Source: Massilia endophytica (GTDB lineage Bacteria > Pseudomonadota > Gammaproteobacteria > Burkholderiales > Burkholderiaceae_D). From it: 64,000 nucleotides of DNA. Positions 16,017-25,629 of the stretch are shown one piece after another; the stretch's first letter is position 1; each line of letters starts with the position of its first letter. The stretch spans positions 434,001 through 498,000 of the forward strand of contig NZ_CP088952.1 in assembly GCF_021165955.1 (NCBI RefSeq), in the 5' to 3' direction. The position numbers were made by a program, and so were the translations under genes. The notes under the pieces were generated by a model. The model made no database searches. It saw nothing but the letters and a program-made list of their open reading frames with translations, and was not told the origin of the DNA.

Positions 16017-17012
16017 ATGGCACGCTCCCTGGCAGCCTTGTTTGCAATGCTGGTTCTGGGGAGTGCGCTTGCCGCGGAGCCGGTCTTCAACAATCCCCTC
16101 GTGCCGCAGCGTGCCGATCCCCAGGTTGTGCTGCAGGACGACGGCAATTACTACCTTGCCGCCACCGTTCCCGAATACGACCGCATCGAACTGCGCCGCG
16201 CCGCTTCGCTCAATGAGCTGGGCAAGGCAGAGCCGAATGTTGTGTGGCGCAAGCACGGCAAGGGCGAGATGGGAGCGCACATCTGGGCGCCCGAACTGCA
16301 CCGCATCGGCGGCAAGTGGTATATCTACTTCACGGCAGGCCGTGCGGACGCGATCTGGGAGATCCGCCTTTACGTGCTGGAGAACAGCTCGCCCGACCCC
16401 TTCAAGGGCGAATGGATCGAACGCGGACAGCTCAAGACGGGCTGGGAATCGTTCTCGCTGGACGCAACCACGTTCGAGCTGCGCGGCCAGCGCTACTTGC
16501 TCTGGACACAGACGCAGCCCGGCGTGAAGGGCACCAACATTTATATTGCCCGCATGGACAGCCCGCTCTCGATCAGCGGCCCGGCTACGATGCTGACGCG
16601 TCCCGAATTCGACTGGGAGAAGAAGGGGCATGACGTGAACGAGGCCCCCGCGATCCTGGTGCGCAACGGCCGTGTATTCCTGACCTATTCGGCCAGCGCC
16701 ACGGACGCCAACTACGCCATGGGCATGCTGACGGCCCGCGACAATGCCAACCTGCTGGACGCCGCGTCGTGGACGAAGTCTCCCCAGCCGGTCATGCGCA
16801 GCAGCGCGGCCACGGGCCAGTACGGTCCCGGCCACAACTCCTTCACCACCACGCCCGACGGCAAGACCGACCTGCTCGTCTACCATGCGCGCAACTACCG
16901 CGATATCAAGGGCGATCCCCTGCACGATCCCAACCGCCACACGCGCGCCCAGGTCATTCACTGGCGCGCGGACGGCACCCCGGACTTCGGCGAGCCCGTG
17001 GCGGACCGCTGA
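16017..17012 (+). CDS. GH43 family glycoside hydrolase
   Basis: 331 residues with a signal peptide (MARSLAALFAMLVLGSALA). The five-bladed propeller carries the three acids of GH43: base D34 in QRADPQVV, pKa-tuning D149 in SLDATTF and acid E209 in DVNEAPAIL. Further family marks are MGAHIWAPELH and YGPGHNSF. GH43 enzymes release arabinose or xylose from plant arabinans and xylans; the exact bond is not predictable here. It begins 12 bp after purK with an AAGGAAAAGAAG site, so it may be read from the purEK transcript, an odd pairing. Functionally it fits the pectin locus at 7647-14210. Confidence 0.88.
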   Translation: MARSLAALFAMLVLGSALAAEPVFNNPLVPQRADPQVVLQDDGNYYLAATVPEYDRIELRRAASLNELGKAEPNVVWRKHGKGEMGAHIWAPELHRIGGKWYIYFTAGRADAIWEIRLYVLENSSPDPFKGEWIERGQLKTGWESFSLDATTFELRGQRYLLWTQTQPGVKGTNIYIARMDSPLSISGPATMLTRPEFDWEKKGHDVNEAPAILVRNGRVFLTYSASATDANYAMGMLTARDNANLLDAASWTKSPQPVMRSSAATGQYGPGHNSFTTTPDGKTDLLVYHARNYRDIKGDPLHDPNRHTRAQVIHWRADGTPDFGEPVADR

Positions 17013-17870
17013 TCAGCTGCGAACAGCGCTCCTGAACGCGGCCGCAAGCGCGGCAAGGGCCTCGCGCGCGCGGCCCTCGCGCACCCGCGTATGCAGCAGC
17101 ACGGGAAGGCGCGGCAGCTCCGGGAGCCCCAGCCGCTGGCCGACATCGACAGCGCCGAAGGGCACCATGCGCGGGGCCAGCGCTGCGACTCCAAGACCTG
17201 CCATGACGGCCGCCGATACCGCCGCCACGCCGCCGCCCACGAATATCTCCGTCCAGGGCACGCCTGCCGCATCCAGAAGCTGCCCTGACATCACCCGTAC
17301 ACCGCAGGGCTCCGCCAGCGTGGCAATGGGCAGCGGCTCGTCCGCGCGGTGCTGCCAGCCGGGGGAGGCGAACCAGCCGAACTTCTCTTCCGTCAGCACT
17401 TCGCCGTCGCTGCGGCCTGCATGCAGGCGCACGATCACGGTATCGAGTTCACGGCGGTCGAAGCTTTGCAGCAGGTCGCCCGACGATCCGATGCGGATCT
17501 CGATCAGCAGCTGCGGGTCCTGCGCGTTCATGCGTGCGATCAGCGCGGGCAGCTCAGGCCCCGCAACGTGATCGCTGATGCCGATGGTGAGGCGCTGGCG
17601 TCCGCCCGCGAAGATGGCGAGGGCGCGCTTGTGGGCCTCCAGCAGTTCGCGCGCGGGATCGAGGAAGGCCGCCCCCTGCGCGGAAAGCTCCACATAGCGC
17701 GGCGTGCGTTCGATAAGCCGGAAACCGAGCCGGTCCTCCAGCCGTTTCAGCTTGAGGCTGACGGCAGCCTGCGTCGTATCCATCGCTTCCGCCGCGCGTG
17801 TGAAGCTGCCAAGTTCGGCGATGCGCACGAAGGCGTCGACGGCATCCAGGTCCAGTGGGCGATCCATCAT
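17013..17870 (-). CDS. LysR family regulator
   Basis: 285 residues. The N-terminal helix-turn-helix is canonical (DAVDAFVRIAELGSFTRAAEAMDTTQAAVSLKLKRLEDRLG) and is followed by a periplasmic-binding-type effector domain (LTIGISDHVAGPELPALIARM, GVAAVSAAVMAGLGVAALAPRMV). It is transcribed away from the tautomerase gene, with 87 bp between them. That intergenic stretch is AT-rich (around 17871-17920) and contains dyad-like ATATGCATAT, a likely binding and promoter region. LysR regulators commonly control the divergent gene, so the tautomerase is the first candidate target. Its stop is directly next to that of the GH43 gene. Confidence 0.92.
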   Translation of the reverse strand: MMDRPLDLDAVDAFVRIAELGSFTRAAEAMDTTQAAVSLKLKRLEDRLGFRLIERTPRYVELSAQGAAFLDPARELLEAHKRALAIFAGGRQRLTIGISDHVAGPELPALIARMNAQDPQLLIEIRIGSSGDLLQSFDRRELDTVIVRLHAGRSDGEVLTEEKFGWFASPGWQHRADEPLPIATLAEPCGVRVMSGQLLDAAGVPWTEIFVGGGVAAVSAAVMAGLGVAALAPRMVPFGAVDVGQRLGLPELPRLPVLLHTRVREGRAREALAALAAAFRSAVRS

Positions 17871-17957
17871 TTCAGATAGTTATGATTAATATAAATATGC
17901 ATATCATACCGAAATGTATAGCATGAGCTCAGGATAAACGAAGAAAGGACCCAAGCC

Positions 17958-18338
17958 ATGCCGCTCGCTCACATCTCCCTCCGCGCGGGAAAGCCGGAAA
18001 CCTACCGCCAGGCGCTGTTCAACAGCCTTAACCGGGCCATGCACGAGACCTTCAATGTGCCGGTCGATAACCAGTTCATGACGATCACCGAACACGAAGC
18101 CGCCAACTTCCGCTACGGCCCCACCTTCCTGGGCATCGACCGCAGCGAAGACTTGGTTTATATCCAGATCACGGCCAACAACACGCGCAGCGTGGAGCAG
18201 AAGAAGCACCTGTACCGGCGTATCACGGAGCTGCTGGGCGACAGCCCCGGCATCCGGCCGGAGGATGTTTTTGTCAGCCTGATCGAAGTGGAGAAGGAGA
18301 ACTGGTCGCTGGGGAATGGGCTGGCGCAGTACGCTTAG
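17958..18338 (+). CDS. tautomerase family protein
   Basis: 126 residues beginning Met-Pro; removal of Met would leave Pro1, the catalytic base of the 4-oxalocrotonate tautomerase superfamily. The fold consists of two beta-alpha-beta units (PLAHISLRAGKPETYRQALFNSLNRAM and LVYIQITANNTRSVEQKKHLYRRITELL), followed by EDVFVSLIEVEKENWSLG, as in the longer cis-CaaD/MIF-like members. It may isomerise or dehalogenate a small unsaturated acid; no substrate can be read from the sequence. It is divergent from the LysR gene, and its stop overlaps that of the convergent TPR gene by 3 bp. Confidence 0.88.
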   Translation: MPLAHISLRAGKPETYRQALFNSLNRAMHETFNVPVDNQFMTITEHEAANFRYGPTFLGIDRSEDLVYIQITANNTRSVEQKKHLYRRITELLGDSPGIRPEDVFVSLIEVEKENWSLGNGLAQYA

Positions 18339-20527
18339 CCTCGCGCGGGCTTGCCCAGCTCACCCGCCACGGCATCGATTACCGGTTCCCAGTGGCCCTG
18401 CTGCGATTGGCGGTAAAGCACGGCGCTGGGATACCACGGGCTGCCTGCACCTTGTTCGAGCCAGCGCCATTCGAAGGGCGTTGGCAGCAGTATCCAGGTG
18501 GGCCTGCCCAAAGCGCCAGCCAGATGGGCGACGCTGGTATCGACCGTGATCACCACGTCCATCAGGCTGCACAGGGCGGCGGTGTCGGTGAAGTCCTTCA
18601 GCAGGTGGGACACCTGGCGCACGGGCAGCGTATCGAGCAGCGGCTGCTCGGCCGCGCGCACTTCCTTCTGCAGGCTGACGAATTCGCAGCCGTCCGAGAA
18701 GATGCGGACAAACACGGAGAGCGGCAGGCTGCGGTTGTGGTCATTCTGGTGGCCTGGGTGCCCTGCCCAGACAATGCCCACGCGCGGCTTCGTTTTCGGG
18801 CCCAGCACGTCGCTCCATTGAGCCAGCTTGCTTTCACTGCTGGCCAGGTAAGGCGCGCCGGGAACCGTATCGAGCGTGGTGCCAAATGCCAGGGGCAGGC
18901 TCATGATCGGAATCTGATAGTCGAAAGGCGGCAGCGGTTCGCCTTTAATGACAATGCTGGCGGCGCCTTCAAGCGTTGCAAGCAGCGCGGCCAAAGGTTC
19001 CTTCACTTCCAGAACGACTTTGGCGCCGCGCTGTGCGAGCAGCGGCACGTAGCGGCAGAATTGAAGTGCGTCGCCCAGGCCCTGTTCGGCATGCACGAGA
19101 ATGGTCTTCCCGGCCAGCGCTTCGCGGCCCGTCCACATGGGTTTGCCGAAGTCGCGCTTCTTCTTGGCGAGGCTCAGGGTTTCTGCCTTCCAGCGCCACT
19201 CGTACCCGCGCCAGCCCCGCTCATAGTCGCCCTGGCGCAGATACACGAGCGCGCGGTTCCAGTGCGCCAGCGCGCACTGCGGATCGAGGGCAATGGCGCG
19301 GTCGTAGTTCGCCAGCGCTGCGTCCTGCTGGCCGATCTGGTCCAGCAGGCTGCCGAGATTCGTGTAGCCGCCCGGATGGCGGGGCGCCAGTTCCACGGCC
19401 TTTTCGTAGCAGCGCTGCGCTTCCCCGTACCGCAGGCTGGCGCGCAGGATCGCGCCGCGGGTAAGGTGGTAATCGGCGCTGTCCGGCTTCAGGGCGAGGG
19501 CGCGGCCGATGCTGGCGAGCGCTTCCTCGCGCCGTCCGGCCGCATTGAGCGTGCGGGCATGCTGCTGCCAGATATCGGCGTCGCTGTCGTCCAGTGCGAG
19601 GAGGGCGGCGAACATGCGCGCGGCGGATTCAGGGCGGTCCAGTTCCTGCAGTTCCTTGCCCAGCTTGCGGTAGGCGGCGATCGCTTCGCGTTTGAGTTTC
19701 TCGGCCGTCTTGCGGTCGCGCTGGGCGTCGCCGGGGCGGTTCAGTTTATCCAGGACCGTGGCTCGCTCCTCGTAAGCATCGGCCTGGTCCGGCGCGAGGC
19801 TGACCGCCTTGTCGCAGCTGTGCAGCGCATCCGCGAAGCGTTCGCGCGACAGCAGGAGGCGGCCCAGTCCCAGATGTGCGTCCGCGTAGTCCGGAAACAG
19901 CTCCAGCGCCTGCCGGTAGTTTTTCTCCGCCTCGTCCAGCCTGCCCATGGCGTGCAGGATTTTCCCGCTGTTGTTATAGGCCTCGCCATTCTGCGGATTA
20001 CACGACAGGGCCTGCTCCGCGCTCTCCAGCGCGGCGGCGTAGTCCTTCATCTGCAGCAGCACGGTGGCGCGGTTGTTCCAGGCCTGGTCGTCGCCTGCGT
20101 TGATCGCCAGCGCCTGCTCGTAGCTGCGCAGGGCTTCTTCCGTACGCTGCAGGGCTTGCAGGGCGGCGCCGCGGTTGAAGAAGGTATCGGCATCGCCGCC
20201 ATTGAGCTGGATAGCGCGCTCGTAGCAGCGCAGGGCCTCATCGAAATTCTGCTGCTCCCTCAGCGCGTTGCCCAGGTTGCTGTGGGCGCTGGCATCGTCC
20301 GGGTTCACTGCTACCGCCGAACGGATGAAGTTCGCGGCCATGTCGAAATTCCCGATCTGGAAGCCGATGACGCCCACGTGGTGCAGGGCGCCGAAATGCT
20401 TCGGCTCCAGTTTCAGAACCTGTTCATAGGTTTGCATCGCCTTGGGCAGCTCGCCCTGGCTGTGGAACTGAAGCCCCTGCGCGAACAGGGCCTCGGCCTG
20501 GGCGTGGGTTTGGCTTGGAATCGACAT
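18335..20527 (-). CDS. TPR protein with C-terminal glycosyltransferase-like domain
   Basis: 730 residues from the ATG at 20527; in-frame ATGs at 20578 and 20596 are possible but add an unlikely leader. About thirteen 34-residue TPR units fill residues 5-450 (for example ALEKxFPDYADAHLGLGRLLL-like repeats with the W/L-G-Y-A-F pattern). Residues 450-730 resemble the GT9/GT41-like domain found behind TPR arrays in Burkholderiales: HAEQGLGDALQFCRYVPLLA, VGIVWAGHPGHQNDHNRSLPL and VDTSVAHLAGALGRPTWILL. Such proteins probably glycosylate proteins or surface polymers in the cytoplasm. No signal peptide is present. It is divergent from the CBM9-like gene. Confidence 0.85.
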   Translation of the reverse strand: MSIPSQTHAQAEALFAQGLQFHSQGELPKAMQTYEQVLKLEPKHFGALHHVGVIGFQIGNFDMAANFIRSAVAVNPDDASAHSNLGNALREQQNFDEALRCYERAIQLNGGDADTFFNRGAALQALQRTEEALRSYEQALAINAGDDQAWNNRATVLLQMKDYAAALESAEQALSCNPQNGEAYNNSGKILHAMGRLDEAEKNYRQALELFPDYADAHLGLGRLLLSRERFADALHSCDKAVSLAPDQADAYEERATVLDKLNRPGDAQRDRKTAEKLKREAIAAYRKLGKELQELDRPESAARMFAALLALDDSDADIWQQHARTLNAAGRREEALASIGRALALKPDSADYHLTRGAILRASLRYGEAQRCYEKAVELAPRHPGGYTNLGSLLDQIGQQDAALANYDRAIALDPQCALAHWNRALVYLRQGDYERGWRGYEWRWKAETLSLAKKKRDFGKPMWTGREALAGKTILVHAEQGLGDALQFCRYVPLLAQRGAKVVLEVKEPLAALLATLEGAASIVIKGEPLPPFDYQIPIMSLPLAFGTTLDTVPGAPYLASSESKLAQWSDVLGPKTKPRVGIVWAGHPGHQNDHNRSLPLSVFVRIFSDGCEFVSLQKEVRAAEQPLLDTLPVRQVSHLLKDFTDTAALCSLMDVVITVDTSVAHLAGALGRPTWILLPTPFEWRWLEQGAGSPWYPSAVLYRQSQQGHWEPVIDAVAGELGKPARG

Positions 20528-20689
20528 GGAGAAACACCGTTGAGTGAGCCCGTGAGGGCCAGCAGCGATTGTAAGCATAAGCTTACTGAACGGCAAAATG
20601 AATCATTGCTGAATTGCGCCAAAGATAGCCAAAATGCTGCGAGAATTGCACAGTCTATATCTCGGGACAATCAGGAAGGGGCTGTTTTG

Positions 20690-21448
20690 ATGAAGGCATT
20701 CGCTCTAGTGCTTGCTGCCATGTTGAGCGCCGGCGTTTCGGCCGCGCCCGGCGATGCGCCGCCGCCGTCCTATGAATGCTTCCGCACTTCAGGGCCGATC
20801 CAGGTCGACGGAAGGCTCGATGACGCCACCTGGGAGCGTGCTCCCTGGACCGCTGATTTTATCGACATCGAGGGTGGCCATAAACCGCGCCCCAGGCTCC
20901 GCACGCGCGCGAAGATGCTTTGGGACGATCACTACCTCTACATTGCCGCGGAACTCGAAGAACCGGACGTGAAGGCGACGCTGACGCAGCGGGATTCCGC
21001 GATCTTCAAGGACAACAACTTCGAGGTGTTCCTGAAGCCTCTGCCCGAAACGGACAGCTACTATGAGCTCGAAATCAACGCGCTCAACACGGGGTGGGAT
21101 CTTTTCATGCCCAAGCCGTACAGCCAAGGCGGAAAGGCTGACAACAGCTGGGACATTGAAGGCCTGAAGACAGCAGTCGCCGTGCAGGGAAGCCTGAACA
21201 AGCCCGGAGACAGGGACCATGGCTGGACCGTGGAAATCGCCATTCCGCTGACGGCGTTCGCGTCGAGGCAAGCGGTGCCGCATCCCGGAGCGGGCGCCGT
21301 GTGGCGCATCAATTTCGGCCGCATGGAATGGGCGGCGGAGAAGGTGAGGGAAGGCATTTGGGTGTGGTCGGCACAGGGCGTGGTCAATATGCATGTGCCG
21401 GAACGGTGGGGCGTTCTGCGTTTTTCGGATAGGACCTGGAGGGACTGA
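20690..21448 (+). CDS. CBM9-like carbohydrate-binding protein
   Basis: 252 residues. The reading frame stays open far upstream, but the true start is the ATG at 20690: an AGGAAGGGG site lies 9 bp before it and a signal peptide follows (MKAFALVLAAMLSAGVSA). The mature part is a family 9-like beta-sandwich: IQVDGRLDDATWERAPWTADF, AKMLWDDHYLYIAAELEEPDV, DNNFEVFLKP, ELEINALNTGWDLFM and WTVEIAIPL. Proteins of this kind bind sugars or lack known enzymatic activity; they are often secreted. It may belong to the plant-glycan theme of this region. It is followed by a strong two-way terminator. Confidence 0.85.
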   Translation: MKAFALVLAAMLSAGVSAAPGDAPPPSYECFRTSGPIQVDGRLDDATWERAPWTADFIDIEGGHKPRPRLRTRAKMLWDDHYLYIAAELEEPDVKATLTQRDSAIFKDNNFEVFLKPLPETDSYYELEINALNTGWDLFMPKPYSQGGKADNSWDIEGLKTAVAVQGSLNKPGDRDHGWTVEIAIPLTAFASRQAVPHPGAGAVWRINFGRMEWAAEKVREGIWVWSAQGVVNMHVPERWGVLRFSDRTWRD

Positions 21449-21459
21449 ACGAAAAAACA

Positions 21460-21490
21460 GGCCCCGGTATCGGAACGCGATACCGGGGCC
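21460..21490. terminator. bidirectional terminator between CBM9-like and nuclease genes
   Basis: A 13 bp perfect stem (GGCCCCGGTATCG / CGATACCGGGGCC) with a 5-base loop sits between two convergent stop codons. An A6 run before it would serve the minus-strand nuclease gene; the plus-strand side lacks a clear T-run. Confidence 0.8.
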
Positions 21491-21496
21491 CGGGCA

Positions 21497-24400
21497 TTAC
21501 ATCCAGAGCCCCTGCTGCTGCAGCGCGGCTGCGCTCCAGCCCAGCAGGGTAATGGAACCGTCGCCGAGGGCTTGGCCGGTAACGGCCACTGCGTCCAGGG
21601 TGCCATTACCATCGCTGTCGGTGTCGGCGAAGTTGAACGGGGAGCCCGCCACGCCAGCGAATGCGGTGAGGCTGGCCAGCGAGCCGTCGCCGGTGTAGCC
21701 GGTCAGCACGCGGTCGCCGTTGCCGAAGTCCGTGATGACCGTGTGGCTGCCCGCCGCCACCACGAACTTGTCGCCGCCAAGGCCGCCGCTCAGCACATCG
21801 TTCCCCAGGCCGCCGAAGAGGATGTCCGCCCCGTTGCCGCCTTCGAGCATGTCCGCGCCCGCGCCGCCGGACAGCACGTCGTCGCCGTTCCCGCCTTTCA
21901 GCTGGTCGGCTCCATCGCCGCCACTGAGGGAGTCCGCGCCGTTTCCGCCATCGAGGACGTCCGCGCCATCGTTGCCGAACACGCGGTCGTCGCCATTGCC
22001 TGCGCTGTAGCTGGTGTCGAAGCCTGCCGCGTCGGAGAAGTTGTCGGCTTTGTTGGTGCCAGCCGAAGCGACGTTATCGCCCGCCTCGCTCACCGTCACC
22101 GTCACCGTTACCGGCGCGCTCAGGCCGCCGTTGGCGTCGACCACGCGGTAGGTGAAGGTGTCCGCAACGGACTGGCCGGCCGTCAGCTGGTCGAAGCTGT
22201 CGGCGCTCGCCACGTAGCGCACCTTCCCGTTTTCGATGCTGATTGCAGCGCCCGCAGCCGACGCCGCGCCGCCAAGGACGATGCTCATGGCGTCGCCATC
22301 AACGTCGCTGTCGTTACCCAGCACGTCGATGATGACTGCACTGTCTTCCTGGACCGCGGCGCTGTCCGCGCCCGCCACCGGCAGGTCGTTCACCGATGCG
22401 ATGTTCAGTTCCACCGTCATTACGGCCGAAACGCCGCCGTAGGCATCGCGTGCCACGTAGCTGAAGTGCTCCACGCCGTGGAAGTTGGCCGGGGCGATGA
22501 AGCTGAACGAGCCATCGGCATTCAGCACGAACTGGCCCTTGCCGGGACCAGCCACCAGCTCGGCGGTCAGTGCGTCGCCATTGCGGTCGGTGTCGTTCGC
22601 CAGCACGCCGTGGGCCGCATCGACCACCAGCGCAACGTCTTCCGTACCGGCCACCAGTTCGGCCGCGGCCACCGGTGCGGTATTGATCAGCGTGCGCGCC
22701 AGCACGGCGTCGTGATCGGTGGGAGCGGTGCCGTAAGGCTGGTTGCTGTTCATGTGGACGTTGTCGAACTGCGTGTTGCCAGCCAGGTTGCTCGACACCA
22801 GCAGATGATCGATCTGCTCGTTGCTGCCCTGGTAGCCGCTCGAATAGCGGTCCAGCGGGTCCAGGCTCCAGACCATATTGGTCATCTGGCCGTCCGCTTC
22901 CAGCATGCGCAGGGAGGTCTCGTAATGGAAGGCGTTGAAGTCGCCGCCGATGACGATGTTCGCATCCGGGTCTTGCGCCATCGTGTCGCGAACGAAATCG
23001 CGGATGGCGGTGCTCTGGTCGATACGGCGTGCATCGCCGCTGTTGACCGGCGGCTGGTTCTGGCCGAACAGTTCGTCGCTGCCCAGGCGCGAGTAGTTAT
23101 GCACGCTCACAAAGGTGACTTCCTCGCCATGGAACAGGAAGTCGCCCACGAGCGGCTTGCGGCTGTTGCGGAAGCCGTCTCCGTCTGCCGGGGTTGTGTC
23201 CGTGATCTGGCGCAGGCTGCCATCCACGAAACTCACGCGGTCCGCGTTGTACAGGATCGCATTGCGGATGTTCCCGTTGGACTCGCCGCCGTTCGCGTTC
23301 TCCGCAACCGGATCGATCGACACCCATTGGTAGCGCGGTCCGCCAGCGGCCACAATCGCATCCACGAGCATGTTGAGCGTGACGTCGGCAGCCAGCACGC
23401 CCTTGCCCGTGCCGTTGTTGTCCTGGATCTCTTCCACGCCCAGGATGTCCGGTGCGCTCAGGTTGACCGCGATATCGCGCGCGATGGCATCGAACTTCGC
23501 CTGGCCGTCGGTCGGCGAAATGTTTTCCAGGTTGTAGGCGCCCACCATCAGCTGTGCGTCGCCGCCTTCAAGGGTGGTAACGTCGCGCGAAATCGCCGTG
23601 CGCACAGGTGCGTTCGGCGTGACAGTCGGCACCAGTTCCCAAAGGCCGGCGTAGTAGTGCATCATGCCAGTCACGTCGCCCAGTTTGTCGCCCGGGACGT
23701 AGACAGGCAGCGCATCCGGATTCACGCCGGTGTCCGAATAGATCTCGAAGCGTTCGGGGTTGCGGTCGCCTTCGCTGCTGGTGATTCCACCACGGTCATT
23801 GGTGCCGCTTGCGTAGGCGCCGCTGTCGGTCATGGCGAAGGTTGCGTTCTCGTAGGTGGTGGTCAGGGTTTGCACGTCCTTCGCCGTTACCAGCATGCCT
23901 TCCAGCGATTCGTAGAAGTCGATCGCATCGGTGTCGGGGTTGAAGACCTGGAAGTGGTCGCTGTCGACGACTTCGGTCGGCACCATGCGCCCGCCGTGCC
24001 CCAGTATCGTCGGCGCAATGGTGTGGCCGCTGGAGAGCACGGTCAGCTCCTGCACGTCGGTCAGCTCGGTCACCGTCAGGTTGTTGATGTCGCTGCCCTG
24101 GTATTCGTCGACCACACCCTGCAGTTCGACCAGGTCGCCCACCTGCACCGTGCGGGTCGAATACACGAACAGGGCGTCGGACGTGGCGGCGTTGCCGTCG
24201 CCCTCAGGGTCCTGGATCCAGAAGCCCTTGGTGCCGGTGGTATCGACTGCCGTGACGACGCCGCGCGTGTTAACCAGCTTGCCGTCATAGGCGGAGGTGT
24301 GGCCCGCACCCTGGATGTCGAAGATGCGGGTCATCGCATCGATGGTGCGGAAGTCGATGGGGTCGGCGCCGGTGCCCGCATAGGCATTGCCCGCCAGGTC

Positions 24401-25309
24401 GGCAATTGCGCCTGCGTCCACGCTGACTTGGTAGGCCGTGCCCAGTTTGAGATTGGCGGTAGGGTTGATGACGACGTTCTGCCCGCTCACGGTTACCTGG
24501 CTGGCATCGTTGATGTCGATGACGCGCAGGTCGCCGTTGCCATCGTCGATGGTGATATGGCCGGTGCCGGCTTTCACGAGTTCATCGAAGCTCAAGGTCA
24601 GGTTGCCGCCCGGAGCGACTGCGAAGGAGTCGTCTTCCGGAGTGCTGGATACCAGCGTTGGCGCGACGTTGTCCGCGCCCGCGGCCTCGCTGGTCACGGA
24701 GATGTTGTCGATGCCGATCCATTCGTCGCTGCCGGTCGCATCGACAGTGAGGATGCGGATCTCGACCTGGGACTGGTTATTGAGCGCGGCCGGGAGGCTG
24801 ACGTCGAGATGTGTCACCAGGTTCGCCTGGCCGCCCGTGGAAGCATCGGCCACGTAGCCGTCGGGCAGGGCGGTCCAGTCGCCGCTGTCGCCGATGCGGT
24901 ACTGCACGCAGATCTGCTGCACCGCGTTGTCGGCCGAAGCGTCGATGTCGCGCAGGTCGACAGAGAAATGCAGGTTCTTGCGGCCGCTCGCATCCAGGTA
25001 CACGACCAGATGCGGCGCATCGGCCGTGCCGGAGCCCTGCAGGGCGACAACCGGGTCGGCGAGATGGAATTCGGTCACGCCGCCGGTGGTGTTCGTGTTC
25101 GGATTGGTGGCATTCGTATTGACGTCGATGACCGGCGTGCCGTCCGTCAGCACGGTGCGCGCATCGCGGCCGGTGGTGGCCAGGTTGTCGCCGCGATAGC
25201 CCATGACACTGGCGACCTGGTCCCAGTTGTCAGCGGTGCTCAGCAGCCCCGTGGCAGACCAGTCCTGGAAAAAATTACCGCTCGATAGCTTGAAAAATTC
25301 CTTCGACAT
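21497..25309 (-). CDS. large secreted nuclease of the ExeM/NucH type with RTX repeats
   Basis: 1270 residues from the ATG at 25309 (GGGAAGCAGG site). There is no Sec signal peptide; the C-terminus carries eight or so calcium-binding RTX nonapeptides (GGNGADSLSGGDGADQLKGG and similar, about residues 1110-1195), so export by a type I system is expected. Order: an N-terminal beta-sandwich domain, a bacterial Ig-like domain (VAPTLVSSTPEDDSFAVAPG), an OB-fold of the YhcR/NucH type (GVVTAVDTTGTKGFWIQDP), an endonuclease/exonuclease/phosphatase domain (VGAYNLENI, LGVEEIQDN, VIGGDFNAFHYE, QIDHLLVSS, PTDHDAVLA), then two cadherin-like Ig domains with HGVLANDTDRNGD and VLGNDSDVDGD. Intact catalytic motifs indicate an active extracellular DNase. 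No T1SS genes are nearby. Confidence 0.88.
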   Translation of the reverse strand: MSKEFFKLSSGNFFQDWSATGLLSTADNWDQVASVMGYRGDNLATTGRDARTVLTDGTPVIDVNTNATNPNTNTTGGVTEFHLADPVVALQGSGTADAPHLVVYLDASGRKNLHFSVDLRDIDASADNAVQQICVQYRIGDSGDWTALPDGYVADASTGGQANLVTHLDVSLPAALNNQSQVEIRILTVDATGSDEWIGIDNISVTSEAAGADNVAPTLVSSTPEDDSFAVAPGGNLTLSFDELVKAGTGHITIDDGNGDLRVIDINDASQVTVSGQNVVINPTANLKLGTAYQVSVDAGAIADLAGNAYAGTGADPIDFRTIDAMTRIFDIQGAGHTSAYDGKLVNTRGVVTAVDTTGTKGFWIQDPEGDGNAATSDALFVYSTRTVQVGDLVELQGVVDEYQGSDINNLTVTELTDVQELTVLSSGHTIAPTILGHGGRMVPTEVVDSDHFQVFNPDTDAIDFYESLEGMLVTAKDVQTLTTTYENATFAMTDSGAYASGTNDRGGITSSEGDRNPERFEIYSDTGVNPDALPVYVPGDKLGDVTGMMHYYAGLWELVPTVTPNAPVRTAISRDVTTLEGGDAQLMVGAYNLENISPTDGQAKFDAIARDIAVNLSAPDILGVEEIQDNNGTGKGVLAADVTLNMLVDAIVAAGGPRYQWVSIDPVAENANGGESNGNIRNAILYNADRVSFVDGSLRQITDTTPADGDGFRNSRKPLVGDFLFHGEEVTFVSVHNYSRLGSDELFGQNQPPVNSGDARRIDQSTAIRDFVRDTMAQDPDANIVIGGDFNAFHYETSLRMLEADGQMTNMVWSLDPLDRYSSGYQGSNEQIDHLLVSSNLAGNTQFDNVHMNSNQPYGTAPTDHDAVLARTLINTAPVAAAELVAGTEDVALVVDAAHGVLANDTDRNGDALTAELVAGPGKGQFVLNADGSFSFIAPANFHGVEHFSYVARDAYGGVSAVMTVELNIASVNDLPVAGADSAAVQEDSAVIIDVLGNDSDVDGDAMSIVLGGAASAAGAAISIENGKVRYVASADSFDQLTAGQSVADTFTYRVVDANGGLSAPVTVTVTVSEAGDNVASAGTNKADNFSDAAGFDTSYSAGNGDDRVFGNDGADVLDGGNGADSLSGGDGADQLKGGNGDDVLSGGAGADMLEGGNGADILFGGLGNDVLSGGLGGDKFVVAAGSHTVITDFGNGDRVLTGYTGDGSLASLTAFAGVAGSPFNFADTDSDGNGTLDAVAVTGQALGDGSITLLGWSAAALQQQGLWM

Positions 25310-25629
25310 GCCTGCTTCCCCTCTGTGGTGATATGCGATTGTTATGGATTGGATCGGCAAGCCCTTCGACATTGCTCCGGCGCATGCCAAACAATTGTCG
25401 AGTATACAAAACAACTATTGCAGATCAATTACATTTTTGTAACGGGCGGGGGAGGGGCCAGGGTTCTTGCAACGTGCTGTCATTCTTCGAGGAGGAAGGC
25501 ACGGGCGTGATCCGCATCCTGACCACGGCACCGGATTGCAGGCCGGAATGGGCGTCTATCATTAAGTCCGATGCTCATTTCCTGCCCAAATCAAGTTCTC
25601 CTGTTCGATTGTTCATGAGGTAATGCACT
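25310..25629. other. gene-free 320 bp between the nuclease and the island
   Basis: This stretch should contain the nuclease promoter (AT-rich 25385-25440). On the plus strand a frame with an AGGAGG site at about 25490 reads VIRILTTAPDCRPEW and stops at 25623; it is too short and unrecognised to call. I saw no tRNA-end repeat or other attachment-like sequence here, although it is the left boundary of the lower-GC island. Confidence 0.4.

Noticed and set aside
18392..20689. Long upstream extension of the CBM9-like reading frame
   Set aside because: It lies antisense to the TPR gene; the ATG at 20690 has a ribosome-binding site and a signal peptide.
21800..22010. Repetitive DNA resembling a short tandem array
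   Set aside because: It encodes RTX calcium-binding nonapeptides; not a CRISPR or a DNA repeat in its own right.
21572..25288. Open plus-strand frame of 1238 codons opposite the nuclease
   Set aside because: Composition is Val/Arg/His-rich shadow sequence; the minus strand encodes intact EEP and RTX motifs.
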